Positions 5,712 to 7,496 of a stretch of DNA of 7,496 nucleotides are shown here, piece after piece; position 1 is the stretch's first letter; the number at the start of each line of letters is the position of its first letter. The position numbers and the translations under genes were made by a program. The notes beneath the pieces were generated by a model. The model did no database searches. It was not told the DNA's origin and was given only the letters and a program-made list of their open reading frames with translations. Location: positions 1-7,496 of the forward strand of contig CALBHI010000143.1 of assembly GCA_937894535.1 (NCBI GenBank). The letters are read 5' to 3'. Source of the stretch: an uncultured Verrucomicrobiota bacterium. Its GTDB lineage: Bacteria > Verrucomicrobiota > Kiritimatiellia > CAIVKH01.

Positions 5712-5740
5712 TTGAAAGTCTGTCCGGCATGGCGGATACT
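5712..5740 (+). promoter_or_regulatory. hemH promoter, predicted leaderless transcript
   Basis: TTGAAA (5712-5717, five of six matches) and GATACT (5735-5740, four of six) have the ideal 17-base spacing. The -10 ends 6 bases before the ATG at 5747, so transcription should begin at the A of the start codon. This also argues against the alternative ATG at 5729, which lies inside the promoter spacer. Confidence 0.55.
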
Positions 5741-5746
5741 GGGCGC

Positions 5747-6799
5747 ATGAACAACCCCTACGATGCCATCCTGATCATGTCCTTCGGCGGACCCGAGGGC
5801 ATGGACGACGTCATGCCCTTTCTCGACAATGTCCTGCGCGGCAAAAACGTCCCCGACGAACGCAAGCGCGAGGTCGCGCACCACTACGAACTGTTTGGCG
5901 GCGTCAGCCCGATCAACCGGCAGAACGAGGCGTTGAAGGCGGCAATTGAAGCGGAACTTGTCCGCCACGGTATCACCATCCCGGTCTACCTTGGCAACCG
6001 CAATTGGAAACCCTTCGTTACCGATGTTGTCCGTGACATGCAGGCCCGGGGGGTGAAGAAATTTCTCACCTTCGTAACCTCCGGCTTCAGTTGCTACAGC
6101 GGATGCCGCCAGTACCGCGAGGACATCCATCGCGCCTGCGAGGCGGTCGGTCCCGAGGCCCCCGCATTCGACAAGATCCGCGTGTACTACAACCACCCGG
6201 ATTTCGTCGCCGTTTCAGCCGAGCGTTGGCGCGAAGCCCTCGCCGCCCTGCCGGCCTCCGCACGCGACGGTGCCCACACCGCCTTTACCGCGCACAGCAT
6301 TCCGATGGCCATGGCCGAGCGGTCAAACTATGAGGTCCAGTTGCGAACCGCCTGCGAACTCACCGCACAGGAAGCCGGCATCGCCCACTGGAAGCTCGTC
6401 TTTCAAAGCCGTAGCGGCCCGCCCCACCAACCGTGGCTCGAGCCGGACATCGGCGACCACATCCGTGCGCTGCACGAACAGGGCGTGCCCGGCCTGATCA
6501 TCCAGCCGATCGGCTTCATCTCCGACCACATGGAGGTGTTGTACGACCTCGACCATGAAGCAAAGGACCTGTGCGACGAACTCGGCATGCCGATGGTGCG
6601 CGCCGGAACGCCCGGGGTACACCCGCGTTTCGTGCAGATGGTGGTCGAGTTGATGCGCGAACGCATGGACCCGTCCCTGCCCAAACGCGCGCTCGGCGAC
6701 CGAGGCCCGAACCACGATGTGTGTCCGCCCAACTGCTGCCAATCCGGCCGCGAGGCGATGATGGCCGCCGGGGGCGGTCGTCCCGTCGCCCGGCCCTGA
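5747..6799 (+). CDS. hemH: Ferrochelatase, coproporphyrin-ferrochelatase-like, with C-terminal cysteines
   Basis: Encodes 350 residues. It inserts ferrous iron into a porphyrin in the last steps of heme synthesis. The N-terminus SFGGPEG (12-18), HYELFGGVSPINRQN (46-60) and YLGNRNWKPF (81-90) resemble the actinobacterial type, which acts on coproporphyrin III. Metal-site residues are H183 in TAHSIP and E263 in GFISDHMEVLYDLD. C120 in SGCRQYRED plus C326, C330 and C331 in the tail (CPPNCC) could ligate a [2Fe-2S] cluster, as in actinobacterial and animal ferrochelatases. Which substrate is used cannot be decided from one gene: presence of hemQ or of hemG/hemY elsewhere would tell. I chose the ATG at 5747, supported by the leaderless promoter; another in-frame ATG lies at 5729. 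A hairpin starts at the stop codon, so the gene is probably monocistronic. Confidence 0.95.
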   Translation: MNNPYDAILIMSFGGPEGMDDVMPFLDNVLRGKNVPDERKREVAHHYELFGGVSPINRQNEALKAAIEAELVRHGITIPVYLGNRNWKPFVTDVVRDMQARGVKKFLTFVTSGFSCYSGCRQYREDIHRACEAVGPEAPAFDKIRVYYNHPDFVAVSAERWREALAALPASARDGAHTAFTAHSIPMAMAERSNYEVQLRTACELTAQEAGIAHWKLVFQSRSGPPHQPWLEPDIGDHIRALHEQGVPGLIIQPIGFISDHMEVLYDLDHEAKDLCDELGMPMVRAGTPGVHPRFVQMVVELMRERMDPSLPKRALGDRGPNHDVCPPNCCQSGREAMMAAGGGRPVARP

Positions 6800-6824
6800 C
6801 CCGCCCGGTCGCGCCCCGGCGGGT
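6799..6824 (+). terminator. Hairpin after hemH, weak terminator
   Basis: ACCCGCC (6799-6805) pairs with GGCGGGT (6818-6824) over a 12-base loop, starting at the last base of the hemH stop. Only TTTC follows, so the U-tract is poor. It probably slows or partly ends transcription before the LysR gene 20 bases downstream. Confidence 0.42.
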
Positions 6825-6844
6825 TTCGATTCGGAGACACGAGC

Positions 6845-7496
6845 ATGATGGACATCGATACGGCGTTGCTGCGCACCTTCATCGTGCTGGCCGAAACACG
6901 GAACTTCACCCACGCCGCGAAAAAAGTCGGTCGCACCCAGTCCGCGACCAGCATGCAGATCGCCCGGCTGGAGGATCAGCTCGGGTGCCGCCTGTTCCTC
7001 CGCGACAAACGATCGGTTGCGCTCACCCCCGACGGCGAACGCCTGCTTGGATACGCCCGCCAGATGATCGGGCTGAACGACGCGATGATCGGCCGCTTCC
7101 GCGAACCGGACATTCGCGGCAACATCCGCTTCGGTTCGCCCGAGGACTTCGCCACTTCCTACCTCCCCGGCATCCTCGCCCGGTTCACCCGCGCGCATCC
7201 GCAGGTGGGCCTCAACGTCACCTGCGACCTCACCCTCAAGCTCATCCACGACTTCGAAAAGAACAAATACGACCTCATCGTCATCAAGCAGGCCCCCGGC
7301 GCGCTCCATCCCGGGGCACGCCCGCTCTGGCGCGAACGCCTGATCTGGGCCGGTGGCGACGCCGCGGTAAAACGCATGCGGTTCGCCCGCCTCGTCCGCA
7401 CGTTGGCCATGCTTCCGCTCGCCCTGTCCCCGCCGCCCTGCGTCTACCGCCAGCGCGCCATCGATGCGCTCGATGCCGCCGGGGTCCGCTGGAAAG
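6845..7496 (+). CDS. LysR-family transcriptional regulator, C-terminus cut by window edge
   Basis: The first 217 residues are present and the frame is open to the right edge; full-length members have about 300. Residues 5-64 are the LysR winged helix-turn-helix: LLRTFIVLAETRNFTHAA, then the recognition helix TQSATSMQIARLEDQLG and the wing RLFLRDKRSVALTPDGE. From about residue 92 comes the effector-binding domain, starting GNIRFGSPEDFATSYLPGIL. Members bind DNA as tetramers and usually respond to a small metabolite; the ligand here is unknown. Some LysR proteins (CysB, Cbl) control sulfur genes, but this one does not look like CysB and is separated from the sulfur operon. The ATG at 6845 has GGAG (6833-6836) at 8-base spacing; a second ATG follows at once. 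Target genes may lie beyond the right edge. Confidence 0.92.
   Translation, partial: MMDIDTALLRTFIVLAETRNFTHAAKKVGRTQSATSMQIARLEDQLGCRLFLRDKRSVALTPDGERLLGYARQMIGLNDAMIGRFREPDIRGNIRFGSPEDFATSYLPGILARFTRAHPQVGLNVTCDLTLKLIHDFEKNKYDLIVIKQAPGALHPGARPLWRERLIWAGGDAAVKRMRFARLVRTLAMLPLALSPPPCVYRQRAIDALDAAGVRWK

Noticed and set aside
5453..5746. In-frame upstream extension of hemH by up to 98 codons, including an ATG at 5729.
   Set aside because: The extension overlaps sppA on the other strand and is Arg/Pro-rich; the ATG at 5729 falls between the hemH -35 and -10 boxes.
4917..5750. Long plus-strand open frame of about 277 codons across the sppA region.
   Set aside because: Antisense to a clear SppA gene; its His/Gly/Asp-rich translation has no recognisable domain and is typical of the opposite strand of GC-rich genes.
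6323..7309. Minus-strand open frame of about 328 codons spanning the hemH end and the LysR gene.
   Set aside because: It runs through the hemH stop, terminator hairpin and LysR start, all of which belong to well-supported plus-strand genes; its translation lacks any family motif.

Overview
This GC-rich window comes from a bacterium with a Gram-negative envelope: it encodes an outer-membrane porin and an Sbp-type secreted sulfate-binding protein. The gene set (OscA-like DUF2292 protein, an Rrf2 regulator with four clustered cysteines, an OprP-like porin, and a ferrochelatase with C-terminal cysteines) would fit a Verrucomicrobiota (Opitutaceae-like) genome. That placement is from memory of protein style, not a search, and is tentative.

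Left half (1-3303, all on the minus strand, transcribed right to left): a sulfur-acquisition operon. In transcription order it holds an Rrf2-family regulator (2854-3303), a small OscA/YezD-like protein (2618-2815), an OprP/OprO-type porin (1147-2508), the sulfate-binding protein Sbp (129-1127) and the first 14 codons of a CysT/CysU-like sulfate permease that runs off the left edge (1-42). Gaps are short. The three larger ones carry structure: a palindrome before oscA, an inverted repeat overlapping the porin ribosome binding site, and a long imperfect hairpin between sbp and cysT. The likely logic is that the porin admits sulfate across the outer membrane, Sbp captures it, CysT and partners beyond the edge import it, and the Rrf2 protein controls the set.

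Middle (3304-4577): a divergent control region with a good promoter for rrf2, a direct repeat over its -10 box, and possible promoters for a plus-strand ThiF/MoeB-rhodanese fusion, a sulfur-carrier activating enzyme. Its rhodanese part is preceded by a strong Shine-Dalgarno and in-frame ATG, and codon use changes towards that point, suggesting a recent fusion or an independently translated rhodanese.

Right half (4579-7496): a convergent SppA-like S49 peptidase (minus), then divergently a ferrochelatase (plus) with a promoter placed so that its mRNA should be leaderless, then a LysR-family regulator truncated by the right edge. These look like ordinary housekeeping genes next to the sulfur locus.

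No tRNA, rRNA, CRISPR array, insertion sequence or phage gene was seen. I found no wholly new system; the most interesting points are the regulation of the sulfur operon and the ThiF-rhodanese seam.
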